A DNA stretch of 64,000 nt from Marinobacter azerbaijanicus (GTDB taxonomy: Bacteria > Pseudomonadota > Gammaproteobacteria > Pseudomonadales > Oleiphilaceae): contig NZ_JASSVS010000004.1 in assembly GCF_030250645.1 (NCBI RefSeq), forward strand, positions 124,001-188,000, read 5' to 3'. Below the pieces are notes generated by a model. It was not told the DNA's origin. It saw only the letters and a list, made by a program, of their open reading frames with translations, and did not search any database. Made by a program: the position numbers and the translations under genes. Every line of letters begins with the position of its first letter. Position 1 is the first letter of the stretch. Shown here in pieces: positions 56,234-64,000 of this stretch.

Positions 56234-57726
56234 GGTGAATACTCCCGCAACACAATCAGTTCGGCCCAGGACAGCGGGCTGAACGGCAGCGATGCCAGCA
56301 CCCCGACCATGACTGTCATTACAGCTGTCAGTAGCGGCGGCCAGAACAGCCAGGCGCTGGTTTCCAGGCGCCCCCACTGTCGTTCGTGGGGCCAGTGGGC
56401 TGCCGGCTTACGGAACCACAATCGGTACAGGACAGGCAGGAAGTAAGCCGCGTTAAGCAGGCTGCTCGCTACCAGCACGACTACCACCCAGTCCATATTC
56501 ACCGCCAGCGCCCCGCTGCCCATGGTCCACTTGGTGATAAAGCCGGCCAATGGCGGCGCGCCAATCATGCCAAAGGCACCGATGGTAAAGGCCACCGAAG
56601 TACCGGGCATACGCCGCCCCGCACCGTCCATTTCGTCGATGCGGTGAATACCCAGTGTTTCGGCGTAGTTGCCGGCACAGAAGAACAGTGTGATCTTCAT
56701 GATGCCCTGGTGCAGCAGGTGAACCAGGCCGCCGACAGCGGCAACCGGCCCGAAAATCGAGACCCCGAGGATGATGTAGGACACCTGGCTCACGGTAGAA
56801 AACGCCAGCCGCCTTTTCAGGTCAACCTGCCATAGCGCCCGGACTGAAGCGTAAATAATGGTGAATGCCGCCAGCCAGGCCAGCGGTTCCAGCAGACCTA
56901 GCGCGGAAGACGCGTCAACGCCATAGACATCGTGAACCACTCGCACAATGCCGAAGGCCCCGGCCTTCACCACCGCCACCGCATGCAGGAGCGCACTGAC
57001 CGGCGCCGGCGCTACCATCGCCTGGGGCAGCCAGCCATGAAGGGGGAAAATCGCCGCCTTTACCCCCAACCCGGCCACAAGCAGGATAAATATCAGGGTC
57101 AGCGAACGGTGGATATCCGGATCGGAGCCGGTGAAATGACCACCTTCACGGAATGGAAGATCTCCCACCACGCCGTGAAGCCAGGCAATCGCCAGCAGCA
57201 ATACGGCACCTCCGGTGAGCGTATAGATGACGTAGGTCCGCCCCGCTTTCAGGGCCTTCTCGGTGCCCCGGTGCACCACCAGCGGATAGGTGGACAGGGT
57301 CAGCATTTCGTAGAACAGGAAGAAGGTGAACAGGTTACCTGCCAGGGCAATACCCATGGTGCTGGCCACGCACAGGCTGAAAAAACCGAAGAAACGGCTG
57401 CGATTGGGCGAGTCCTCGAGATAACCGACCGCGTAGATGGTAGTCAGTAACCAGAGTACTGCCGATAACCCGGCAAACATCATGGAGAAGGCATCGGCTT
57501 TCAGTACGAACGTCACACCCGGCACCATGGTGAAGCTCACTCCATAGCCCACACCACGGAAAACGCCCCAGACCATCACAACCACCAGCCCGAGTTTCAG
57601 CAGAGCGGCACCCAGGTTCACCGCTGTCCGCAAGCGGTATCCCTTTTCGGGCAGGGCAAAGATCACCAGCGAGGCAATCAGCGAGGTCATCAGGGCAAGC
57701 ACCGGTATCCAGGTGTTCAACGTCAT
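56230..57726 (-). CDS. mnhD: Mrp antiporter MnhD-type subunit (second)
   Basis: 498 residues from the ATG at 57726; an upstream extension overlaps the previous gene. Around 14 helices with the key residues of active antiporter subunits: Glu in FLFYEMLTLS, Lys in GLGVKAAIFPLHGWLP and Lys in HAVAVVKAG. ATGA overlaps at both ends. Thought to carry one H+ or Na+ path of the complex. Confidence 0.9.
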   Translation of the reverse strand: MTLNTWIPVLALMTSLIASLVIFALPEKGYRLRTAVNLGAALLKLGLVVVMVWGVFRGVGYGVSFTMVPGVTFVLKADAFSMMFAGLSAVLWLLTTIYAVGYLEDSPNRSRFFGFFSLCVASTMGIALAGNLFTFFLFYEMLTLSTYPLVVHRGTEKALKAGRTYVIYTLTGGAVLLLAIAWLHGVVGDLPFREGGHFTGSDPDIHRSLTLIFILLVAGLGVKAAIFPLHGWLPQAMVAPAPVSALLHAVAVVKAGAFGIVRVVHDVYGVDASSALGLLEPLAWLAAFTIIYASVRALWQVDLKRRLAFSTVSQVSYIILGVSIFGPVAAVGGLVHLLHQGIMKITLFFCAGNYAETLGIHRIDEMDGAGRRMPGTSVAFTIGAFGMIGAPPLAGFITKWTMGSGALAVNMDWVVVVLVASSLLNAAYFLPVLYRLWFRKPAAHWPHERQWGRLETSAWLFWPPLLTAVMTVMVGVLASLPFSPLSWAELIVLREYSP

Positions 57727-59192
57727 GGCGAGCCCTCCTCTTCGAACGGCAACGCCATCACTGACAGCACCTCCGCCGACACCAGCCCGAGCCCAAGAGA
57801 AAGCAACGCCAGAATCATCGGGATGATCTCCAGGCTCCTCGGTGGGTGGTAGAAATGATCCGTCTCCGAGCTTTCGAGAAAAGAAGCTCGGTAAATCCGG
57901 AACACATAGGCCGCAGAAAGCAGACCGCCCACCAGCAACACCAGCACCCACCACCACTGGCCACTGCCGAGGCTGGCCTGCAACAGCAGCCATTTGGCAG
58001 CAAACCCGCCGCTCGGTGGCAGGCTCATCAAGGACACCCCGGCCAGACCAAAGGAAAACAGGGAGAACGGCAGGAAGCGGCTGACACCTTTCAGGGCATC
58101 CACGCGACTGCTCCCCGTGGACAGGATCAGGTTGCCAGCCGCCAGAAACATTGCTGCCTTGGCCAGGGCATGGCTGATAACCTGAAGAGTGATGCCTTGC
58201 TGGGCCTGTAACGTGACAGATTCAGAGACCGAATACGTCAGTGGGAACAGCAGAAACAGATAACCGATCTGGGCCACCGAGGAATAGGCCACCACCTGTT
58301 TCAGTTCCAGTTGGCGGCATGCCAGCCAACTGCCCCACACGATAGCCGCGCTACCCAGCAGCCCCACCAGTTGCGCCGCGGCCAGGTTACCCAGCGGCTC
58401 GCCCAGTTCCAGCCACAATCTGGCGGCGATGTAAAAAGAAGCCTTCACCACCAGCGCCGACAACAACGCACTGACTGGCGATTTGGCAATGCCATGGGCC
58501 GGGGGCAGCCAGCGGTGAAGCGGAAACAGGGCCGTTTTCAGGGCGAGACCGGTAACCATCAGTGCAAGCGCCAGGCTGGAACCTGCCGGAACAGGATGTT
58601 CCTCCAGCCAGAACACCACACCCGCAATGGACAGGGTGCCGAACTGCCCGTATATCAATGCCACCCCGAGCAGATAGGCCAGCGAACCCAGCAGGGCCGC
58701 CAGCAGATATCTGATTGATGCCCGCAACGCCCCGGCTTTGCCGCCCAGGGCCACCAGGCCCACCGCAGAGAGACTGATCAGTTCCAGCCCGACATAGAGG
58801 TTGAACAGGTCACCACCCAGCCAGACGGCGTTCAGCCCGGACCAGAGAAACCAGAACAGGGGCCAGAAATACCGGTGCCAGGGTTTATCCGCATCGATAT
58901 AGACCCCCGCATGCCACCCGCAAGCGCTGGCTACCACCGCGGTAAGCAACACGAAGGTGACCGCAAGCCCATCCACTCGCAGCTCGATCCCCAACGGCGC
59001 TTCCCAACCCCCAAGGCCGTAGTAGAACCCACCGTCGCGGGAGACAGCCAGCCATAGCCCCAGCGATACCAGAACCTGAACCACAATGCCGACCCAGGTA
59101 ACCAGGCGGCCCCAGGTAAAGTTCATCAACAGCGTCAGTACCGCCCAGGCTAACGGAGTAAACAGCAGGCCGGCCATCAACCACAGCGTCAT
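57723..59192 (-). CDS. mnhD: Mrp antiporter MnhD-type subunit (first)
   Basis: 489 residues, around 14 helices. Helix-5 Glu in NLYVGLELISLSAVG, helix-7 Lys in GLALKTALFPLHRWLPPAHG and helix-8 Lys in LSALVVKAS. It follows mnhC with a 4-bp overlap, the usual C-D order. Confidence 0.9.
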   Translation of the reverse strand: MTLWLMAGLLFTPLAWAVLTLLMNFTWGRLVTWVGIVVQVLVSLGLWLAVSRDGGFYYGLGGWEAPLGIELRVDGLAVTFVLLTAVVASACGWHAGVYIDADKPWHRYFWPLFWFLWSGLNAVWLGGDLFNLYVGLELISLSAVGLVALGGKAGALRASIRYLLAALLGSLAYLLGVALIYGQFGTLSIAGVVFWLEEHPVPAGSSLALALMVTGLALKTALFPLHRWLPPAHGIAKSPVSALLSALVVKASFYIAARLWLELGEPLGNLAAAQLVGLLGSAAIVWGSWLACRQLELKQVVAYSSVAQIGYLFLLFPLTYSVSESVTLQAQQGITLQVISHALAKAAMFLAAGNLILSTGSSRVDALKGVSRFLPFSLFSFGLAGVSLMSLPPSGGFAAKWLLLQASLGSGQWWWVLVLLVGGLLSAAYVFRIYRASFLESSETDHFYHPPRSLEIIPMILALLSLGLGLVSAEVLSVMALPFEEEGSP

Positions 59193-59509
59193 TCCGGATC
59201 ATCCCCCCGGGGCGAAGGCTCGTCCTCAAGGCTCGACATACCGGAAAGGTGGTAATAACGCCGTATCAGCACCACGGCCAGTGCAGTGGCGGCAATCGCC
59301 ACCACAATGCCGGTGAGCACCAGCGCTTGGGGCACCGGATCAGGGCCGCTCTGGTGCTGGGGCAATCCCACCATCACCAGAAACACACCGGACCCCATGA
59401 TATTGAAGGCCAGCAGCTTGCGAAGCAGGTGCCTCAACCACAGCAGCCCGAACAGGCCGATACCGCACAACAGGGCCCCCGCCAGCGCATACAGCAGCGG
59501 CGTCGTCAT
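59189..59509 (-). CDS. mnhC: Mrp antiporter subunit C (NuoK-like)
   Basis: 106 residues, three membrane helices (ALAGALLCGIGLFGLLW, LAFNIMGSGVFLVMVG, ALVLTGIVVAIAATALAVV), with the GxxLVLTGIVI-type motif of MrpC/NuoK near the third helix and an acidic tail. Coupled to the mnhB and mnhD genes by ATGA overlaps. Confidence 0.9.
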   Translation of the reverse strand: MTTPLLYALAGALLCGIGLFGLLWLRHLLRKLLAFNIMGSGVFLVMVGLPQHQSGPDPVPQALVLTGIVVAIAATALAVVLIRRYYHLSGMSSLEDEPSPRGDDPE

Positions 59510-60207
59510 GATGGCGCCCCCTCTTCAGGGTCCTCGGCATCATTGACCGGAGCGGACACAAACAAAGCCAGTAATACCATGGCAATGGACAGGGTCAGAA
59601 CCGTTTCGATAACGACAATCAGTGCTTTGGTCATGCCGGGCGGATACGCCAGGAAGGCATCACCCCCGATGGCACTGGCCACCGCCACCAGCAGAAACAC
59701 CGTAAAGCCCAGGGCCAGGCCCAGTCGCAACATCAGGCCTGGGCGGAGAAACTCCATGGGGCTGCCACCAAGTCGCATCAGCACCCCGGTGGCGGCAAGC
59801 ACCGCGCCGGCCTGAAATGCGCCACCAGGGCGGTCTGCTCCTGCCCACAACAAATACCCCGCCAGCACCAACATCAACGGCACGAACCAGCGTTGCAAGG
59901 CATAGAGCAGCGAGTCCGAGGTGCGCATCGCCGGGTCCTCGAGCGATGCGGTTTTTGCCATGGAGATACCCGCAATGCCAGCAATCACCAGCACACCGAT
60001 CTCAAGCAGGGTGTCGTAACTGCGGAAATTCAGCAGCACTGCCGTGACAGGGTGCTCCACGCCACTGCGGCCCATGTTTTCAGTCAGCAGTTGCGTCAGG
60101 TTCACCGGGGTGGGGTTGCCGGAGATGGTCCAGATGCTGGTCGCCAGAACTCCTGTGAATGCCAGACACGCCAGGGCCATAACAAGTGTTTGTAGAGCCC
60201 GCATCAT
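59506..60207 (-). CDS. mnhB: Mrp antiporter subunit B with extra N-terminal MbhE-like part
   Basis: 233 residues. The second half is MrpB (LLYALQRWFVPLMLVLAGYLLWAGADRPGGAFQAGAVLA). The first 100 residues add helices and the segment NFRSYDTLLEIGVLVIAGIAG, which in canonical operons belongs to the end of MrpA or to the separate MbhE protein. MM start within the ATGA overlap with the DUF4040 gene. Confidence 0.88.
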   Translation of the reverse strand: MMRALQTLVMALACLAFTGVLATSIWTISGNPTPVNLTQLLTENMGRSGVEHPVTAVLLNFRSYDTLLEIGVLVIAGIAGISMAKTASLEDPAMRTSDSLLYALQRWFVPLMLVLAGYLLWAGADRPGGAFQAGAVLAATGVLMRLGGSPMEFLRPGLMLRLGLALGFTVFLLVAVASAIGGDAFLAYPPGMTKALIVVIETVLTLSIAMVLLALFVSAPVNDAEDPEEGAPS

Positions 60208-60479
60208 TGCCTGTCGCCTCTTTGCTTTTGAACCTCAAGGGAATGACTGCCAAGATGGCTGACGGCGTCCAGCAAGAGCACACCGGTAAGCCCGGCACCG
60301 ATCGCCGCCTCGGCCAGGGCAATATCAGGCGCATGCAACCGCACCCACGCAACTGCCATCAGCACCCCGAAGGCCATGAAAACCACCACCGCCCGAAACA
60401 GATTTGTGGACCACAGGGCCGCCACGGCGGTGACCAACAGCGCCAGTACCAGCAATCCATCCAGTAACCACTCAACCAT
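60204..60479 (-). CDS. DUF4040 / MbhD-like antiporter subunit
   Basis: 91 residues from the ATG at 60479. Helices and the motif LHAPDIALAEAAIGAGLTGVLLL identify the DUF4040 domain that forms part of MrpA in one-piece versions and is a separate protein (MbhD) in archaeal operons. Overlaps mnhG by 8 bp. Confidence 0.88.
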   Translation of the reverse strand: MVEWLLDGLLVLALLVTAVAALWSTNLFRAVVVFMAFGVLMAVAWVRLHAPDIALAEAAIGAGLTGVLLLDAVSHLGSHSLEVQKQRGDRQ

Positions 60480-60792
60480 TACGGTTGCCCTTCTCCATCC
60501 TGGCCCTGACCCCGGACCTGACAGCCCTCGCCACCAGATGCGCCGAGGTGGCACTCGCCGCCAGTGCCACCACCCAGATCAACACCACCTTGAGGCCTGC
60601 CGCCATTGACGGGGCCAGGGGCAACAGGGCGAGGACAATAAAACCGAGCCCGAGATTGTCAATCTTGGTGAGTGCGTGGATGCGGCAGAGGGTATCCGAA
60701 AACCGGAACAGCCCGAGGGTGCCCACGCCGAAGAAAAAGCAACCCGCCAGCATGAGCAACACCTGGGTAATCAGGACAAACGATTCAATCAT
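60472..60792 (-). CDS. mnhG: Mrp antiporter subunit G
   Basis: 106 residues, three helices, with GTLGLFRFSDTLCRIHALTKIDNLGLG, the MrpG/PhaG signature (usually RFPDxxxRLHAxTKxxTLG). Coupled to mnhF by ATGA. Confidence 0.9.
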   Translation of the reverse strand: MIESFVLITQVLLMLAGCFFFGVGTLGLFRFSDTLCRIHALTKIDNLGLGFIVLALLPLAPSMAAGLKVVLIWVVALAASATSAHLVARAVRSGVRARMEKGNRNG

Positions 60793-61100
60793 GGGCGCTC
60801 ACTTTCTGGTCTGGGCCGCTCTGACCGGGCTTTCTCTTCACTACTGTCTATCCCCACCACCCGGGTAACAAACGCCACAACGGCAATAACTGACAACAGG
60901 GCCAGAATGAGGGCCACATCCCTCAGCGAAGCCATGCTCTGGGCCTGGGCCAATACCAGCATCAGGGCCACACCCGTGGTCCCGAACAACTGGGAAGCCA
61001 GCATTCGGTCGGCAGGTTGCGGCCCCCGCCAGATGCGCACCAGCGCCACCAGCAGATTCCCCAGAAGGAATACCGCGACCATATTCAGCATCAGGGTCAT
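60789..61100 (-). CDS. mnhF: Mrp antiporter subunit F
   Basis: 103 residues, three helices, with RIWRGPQPADRMLASQLFGTT, the MrpF motif (RGPtxaDRvlAld), and a highly charged tail. ATGA overlap with mnhE and mnhG. Confidence 0.9.
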   Translation of the reverse strand: MTLMLNMVAVFLLGNLLVALVRIWRGPQPADRMLASQLFGTTGVALMLVLAQAQSMASLRDVALILALLSVIAVVAFVTRVVGIDSSEEKARSERPRPESERP

Positions 61101-61597
61101 GAGGGGCTTTCCTCGGCACTGGTTTCACTTAAACCAAACACCCCCGCGACTCTCCGCTCGGCCGCGCGAACGTCTTCATCAATGGGCAGGTCCAGATCAA
61201 GGCAATGAAGTTCCAGGCTGGCACCCTGTAAACGCACACTGAGCGTGCCGGGCATCAGTGACAGGGTGTTGGCAAGAAGCCAGCGGGGACCGCCCTCAGG
61301 CAGGCTGGTTTTTACCAAAAGATATCCCGGATTAAGCGGGATGGAGGGCGACAGCAGACGGCGGGCAACGTCCAGGCCCGCAGTTACAGAGCGCAGGGTA
61401 AAATACCCGGCGAAAGCCAACGCCGCGGCCGGGCGGAGGGCATGGCTGGACGGCGGATACAGCGTGCATGAAAATAATGCCACTATCAGCACAATCACTG
61501 CACCGGACCACAACCCGGATGGATCGCCTTCAGTCAGCACCCACCACACGAGGAAGAAGACGCCCGCACGTAGGCAAAAGGCTCTGAGTAAAGCCAT
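61097..61597 (-). CDS. mnhE: Mrp antiporter subunit E
   Basis: 166 residues from the ATG at 61597 with a GGGAG site; a longer upstream frame overlaps the flavin reductase gene. N-terminal helices, then a soluble part with NTLSLMPGTLSVRLQGASLELHCLD, the MrpE signature (TLTPGT ... LxVHxLD). First gene of the nine-gene operon. Confidence 0.9.
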   Translation of the reverse strand: MALLRAFCLRAGVFFLVWWVLTEGDPSGLWSGAVIVLIVALFSCTLYPPSSHALRPAAALAFAGYFTLRSVTAGLDVARRLLSPSIPLNPGYLLVKTSLPEGGPRWLLANTLSLMPGTLSVRLQGASLELHCLDLDLPIDEDVRAAERRVAGVFGLSETSAEESPS

Positions 61598-61622
61598 AAA
61601 CACTCCCTGTGGAGTTTGCAGC

Positions 61623-61640
61623 AAGCCGGTCTCCCGGCTT
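61623..61640 (-). terminator. hairpin between flavin reductase and antiporter genes
   Basis: AAGCCGG and CCGGCTT, 7-bp perfect stem with a GAGA loop on the minus strand; no T-tract. It may be a weak or rho-aided terminator, or a processing site before mnhE. Confidence 0.4.
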
Positions 61641-61652
61641 CCTCCCAATAGC

Positions 61653-62213
61653 TCACAACATCTGCGGTAGGAACTGCTCACGCCGGCTGATGACCTTACC
61701 TGCCACCATAAACACACCGTCGCCGGTGTAATGAAGGGTTTTGGGGTATTCCGGTGAGGTCGCAGCCTCCGCGTTAACCACTTCCCATACAAAGAAGTTA
61801 TACCGGTCTACCAGGCTGTCATCCACCAACCGGCATTCGAAATTCGCATAACATTCATGGACTAGTGGAGCCGACACTTTCATTGCAGCCCCGGCAGAGA
61901 GACCAAACTGCTCGAACTTGTCGATCTTGGCGCCACTGCTGTTACCAATCCCGATCACCTGGTCTGTCAACTCCGTCGTGGGAAGGTTTATCACACATTC
62001 GCCACTACGGCGAACCATGTCAAAACTGTGGTTGCCTGCGGCAATAACGCAACCCAGCAGCGAAGGTGAAAAAGCCAGGATCGTGTGCCACCCCATGGTC
62101 ATGATATTGCGTTGCCCCTCCCAGGCCGAGGAAACCAGTACGATAGGCCCCGGCTCCAGGTACCGTCGCACCTTATCGAGGGGAACAGGTTTTTTCAGGG
62201 ATGAAGATGTCAT
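61653..62213 (-). CDS. flavin reductase-like FMN-binding split-barrel protein
   Basis: 186 residues from the ATG at 62213 with an AGGAG site. The sequence GPIVLVSSAWEGQRNIMTMGWHTILAFSP and CVINLPT fit the flavin reductase-like domain, which binds FMN on a split barrel. No oxygenase partner is adjacent, so the physiological partner is unknown. It is 17 bp after the CapA-family gene on the same strand. Confidence 0.85.
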   Translation of the reverse strand: MTSSSLKKPVPLDKVRRYLEPGPIVLVSSAWEGQRNIMTMGWHTILAFSPSLLGCVIAAGNHSFDMVRRSGECVINLPTTELTDQVIGIGNSSGAKIDKFEQFGLSAGAAMKVSAPLVHECYANFECRLVDDSLVDRYNFFVWEVVNAEAATSPEYPKTLHYTGDGVFMVAGKVISRREQFLPQML

Positions 62214-62230
62214 CTTCTGACTCCTGTGAG

Positions 62231-63352
62231 TTACTTCCAACCCAGCACCAGGTCACCCGTGGCATTGATCATGCAATGAGTACCCAGGTCTTTGCCAATC
62301 CGGCTGAGGGTAGCTGCCATCCACTGGCGATCTTCCTCCGTGGCATTATGCAGCTGCAACCGACGCAGCTGCATCGCCACCATGTTCAGAGAATGAAGTT
62401 TGCCGGTTTCGCGGGACACCGTGGGGAAATACATCAGGGTAAGATCGCCCCGGAAGTCCTCATGCCCGCTTATGCCTTCATAATCATTGATAAAGTCACC
62501 GCAGCCGTAGAGGATCAGCTTGCCCTGGTAGACTTCAATCCCTCGCGGGTGATGGGAAGAATGGCCATGGATCAGGTCAACGCCGGCCTTTTGGATCAGC
62601 GCATGGGCGAACGCCCGCTGTTCGGGCTCGATCCGATAGCCCCAGTTGCCTCCCCAGTGGATAGACAGCATGACAAGGTCACCCGGATTGCGTACCGCGC
62701 GAATCCGGCCTGTAAGGTTTTCCAGCGACCGGTCGGACAGGTCCGGTAAACGATAGACTCCACCGTGGGTTGCTGTGGCGGCCCAGTTTGCGGGCACGCC
62801 GCTACTCTCAAGACAGCACGCGAACACCAGAATGCGCCGACCACCTGCCAGGGGAAATACGCCAGGCTGGGTAGCCTCCTTTTCGTTTCTCCCGGCACCT
62901 ACCGGTGTAATATCTGCCCCGGTCAGCGTTTCCAGGGTGCTGTCGAGTCCGTCAAGGTCCCAGTCCAGTACATGGTTGTTGGCAAGGCTGCAACCATCGG
63001 GCCTGGCAGCTTCCAGGCAGGCAATGTTATCCGGATGCATCCGGTAGTGAATTCCCTTGCCTGGCCAAGGGGTCGGGCTGGTGGTGATACTGGTTTCGAG
63101 GTTGATAAAGCGAAGATCTGGCTGGCGTCGGTCCAGCTCATCCAGGGCATCCCCCCAGATATAACGATTGCTGACCGGTTGCCTGACCGGCCCGCTGTGC
63201 CTTTCAGCCAGAGCCACATACTCAAGGGCATTCTTGACCCAGGGTTCATAGAGCTCTGGGGAACAGGAACTGGCAAGTATCTGATCGATGCCTCGGCCGG
63301 TCATTACATCACCACACAGAAACAGGGTTGCCGTTTGCTGTCTGTCGGTCAT
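62231..63352 (-). CDS. CapA family metallophosphatase-like protein
   Basis: 373 residues. Family motifs in order: LCGDVMTGRG, FINLETSIT, LANNHVLDWD, SIHWGGNWGY and HGHSSHHPRG, which together form a calcineurin-type metal site as in CapA/PgsA of poly-gamma-glutamate synthesis. There is no signal peptide or membrane anchor, unlike CapA proper, and no cap genes nearby, so the role is open. Confidence 0.9.
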   Translation of the reverse strand: MTDRQQTATLFLCGDVMTGRGIDQILASSCSPELYEPWVKNALEYVALAERHSGPVRQPVSNRYIWGDALDELDRRQPDLRFINLETSITTSPTPWPGKGIHYRMHPDNIACLEAARPDGCSLANNHVLDWDLDGLDSTLETLTGADITPVGAGRNEKEATQPGVFPLAGGRRILVFACCLESSGVPANWAATATHGGVYRLPDLSDRSLENLTGRIRAVRNPGDLVMLSIHWGGNWGYRIEPEQRAFAHALIQKAGVDLIHGHSSHHPRGIEVYQGKLILYGCGDFINDYEGISGHEDFRGDLTLMYFPTVSRETGKLHSLNMVAMQLRRLQLHNATEEDRQWMAATLSRIGKDLGTHCMINATGDLVLGWK

Positions 63353-63415
63353 GACAGAGTCTCCTTCTTGCCTTGCACGCTGACACCAGGCCTGAAGCAG
63401 GCCGCAACGCCATCG

Positions 63416-64000
63416 TCAGTCCGGGCTGACATACCATGGCACTCCGGCCCGCTCACAGCGCTCCAGCTCTGCAATAACCTGAGCTCCCAACAAGAGGATA
63501 ATGGAGCCCACCTCCAGGCTGATCAACAGCACGATAATGGTTGCCAGTGACCCGTAGATCACGTTGACGAATGAGATATTGAGAAAGTAGTACATCATGA
63601 CCAGTCGGGTTGCCTCCCACAGGATAGCCGCTACCAGCCCTCCAACCACTGCCCGGCGCGGGGATATACGCAGGATGGGCAGCACCTTGTAGATGGCGCT
63701 GAACATGATGAAGACACTGACAAAACTGAGCAGGTAGAGAATCACCCCCGGTTCCTCGTAAAGCGTATTGATGAACGCAAACAGCAGGGTCAGGGTAAGC
63801 AGGCCGGCTCCCAACACCAGCATGAAGGCATAGGGCAGCACGGCTGAAAGCCAGAAGCTGCGACGGGGAATGTCCGGGCGGTGAAAGATGATGGCAATCG
63901 AATCTTCCAACATCCGGAAAGCAAATGAGCTGAAGAAAAGCAGGACCGGGATACCTGCAATTCCAATGATATCCCGCGACTCCATGAAGGCACGTACGGC
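63416..64000 (-). CDS. YihY/BrkB family membrane protein, 5' end beyond window
   Basis: About 194 residues are visible and the frame is still open at the window edge; the family is usually 270-300 residues. Four or more hydrophobic helices, with ISPRRAVVGGLVAAILWEATRLVM and FVNVIYGSLATIIVLLISLEVGSIILLLGAQ matching the YihY C-terminal half. Function of the family is unsettled; many were once labelled ribonuclease BN in error. Confidence 0.88.
   Translation of the reverse strand, partial: AVRAFMESRDIIGIAGIPVLLFFSSFAFRMLEDSIAIIFHRPDIPRRSFWLSAVLPYAFMLVLGAGLLTLTLLFAFINTLYEEPGVILYLLSFVSVFIMFSAIYKVLPILRISPRRAVVGGLVAAILWEATRLVMMYYFLNISFVNVIYGSLATIIVLLISLEVGSIILLLGAQVIAELERCERAGVPWYVSPD

Overview
The window looks like chromosomal DNA of a marine gammaproteobacterium, most likely Marinobacter or a close relative. 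This is an inference from overall gene content: UbiUV, HemN, an Azotobacter/Pseudomonas-type FdxA and Fpr, several GGDEF-EAL proteins, Pseudomonas-like gts sugar transport genes and a GC-rich, densely packed layout. No rRNA, tRNA, insertion sequence, prophage or CRISPR array is visible.

Region by region. 0-10 kb is housekeeping and stress: a partial dihydroorotate dehydrogenase-like gene, selD, a hemerythrin-GGDEF-EAL protein, an unusual NfuA-like/SufT fusion, osmC, an orphan SdhB-like iron-sulfur protein, a trans-sulfuration enzyme and a cytochrome P450. 10-29 kb is dominated by signalling: two separate units each pair a chemoreceptor with a large GGDEF-EAL protein. Between them lie a TetR-controlled RND efflux operon and the anaerobic ubiquinone genes ubiUV. 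29-32.3 kb holds hemN, with a well-formed FNR/Anr-type promoter, and an iron-sulfur photolyase, separated by a 103-bp element bounded by perfect 25-bp inverted repeats. 32.3-40.3 kb is one unidirectional sugar-uptake unit: response regulator, sensor kinase, LamB-type porin and a four-gene ABC importer (gtsABCD-like). Next come a periplasmic binding-domain protein and a tandem-duplicated HAD protein with an altered catalytic motif.

43.4-54.4 kb is the most interesting region. It starts with a sulfonate/nitrate-type ABC importer whose binding protein carries a NosL-like tail, followed by a GntR/HutC regulator. Then come an AprA-like flavoprotein, an AprB-like ferredoxin, a HEAT-repeat protein, FdxA, a small exported protein, a DUF971 protein, a YeiH-type putative sulfate exporter, ferredoxin-NADP reductase and a Mrp/ApbC iron-sulfur ATPase, ending at a terminator. 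A shared operator-like dyad lies upstream of the first gene and of the regulator gene. I propose a dedicated NADPH-Fpr-FdxA-AprB-AprA redox pathway for an imported, probably organosulfur, compound, with its own cluster-assembly factors and an exporter for the oxyanion released. The substrate is unknown.

54.5-64 kb starts with a DUF2256 gene joined to a truncated photolyase remnant. A nine-gene Mrp-type Na+/H+ antiporter operon follows on the minus strand in the archaeal Mbh-like order E-F-G-DUF4040-B-C-D-D-D, nearly all coupled by 4-bp overlaps. Further upstream on the same strand lie a flavin reductase-like gene, a CapA-family gene and a YihY/BrkB membrane protein cut by the window edge.
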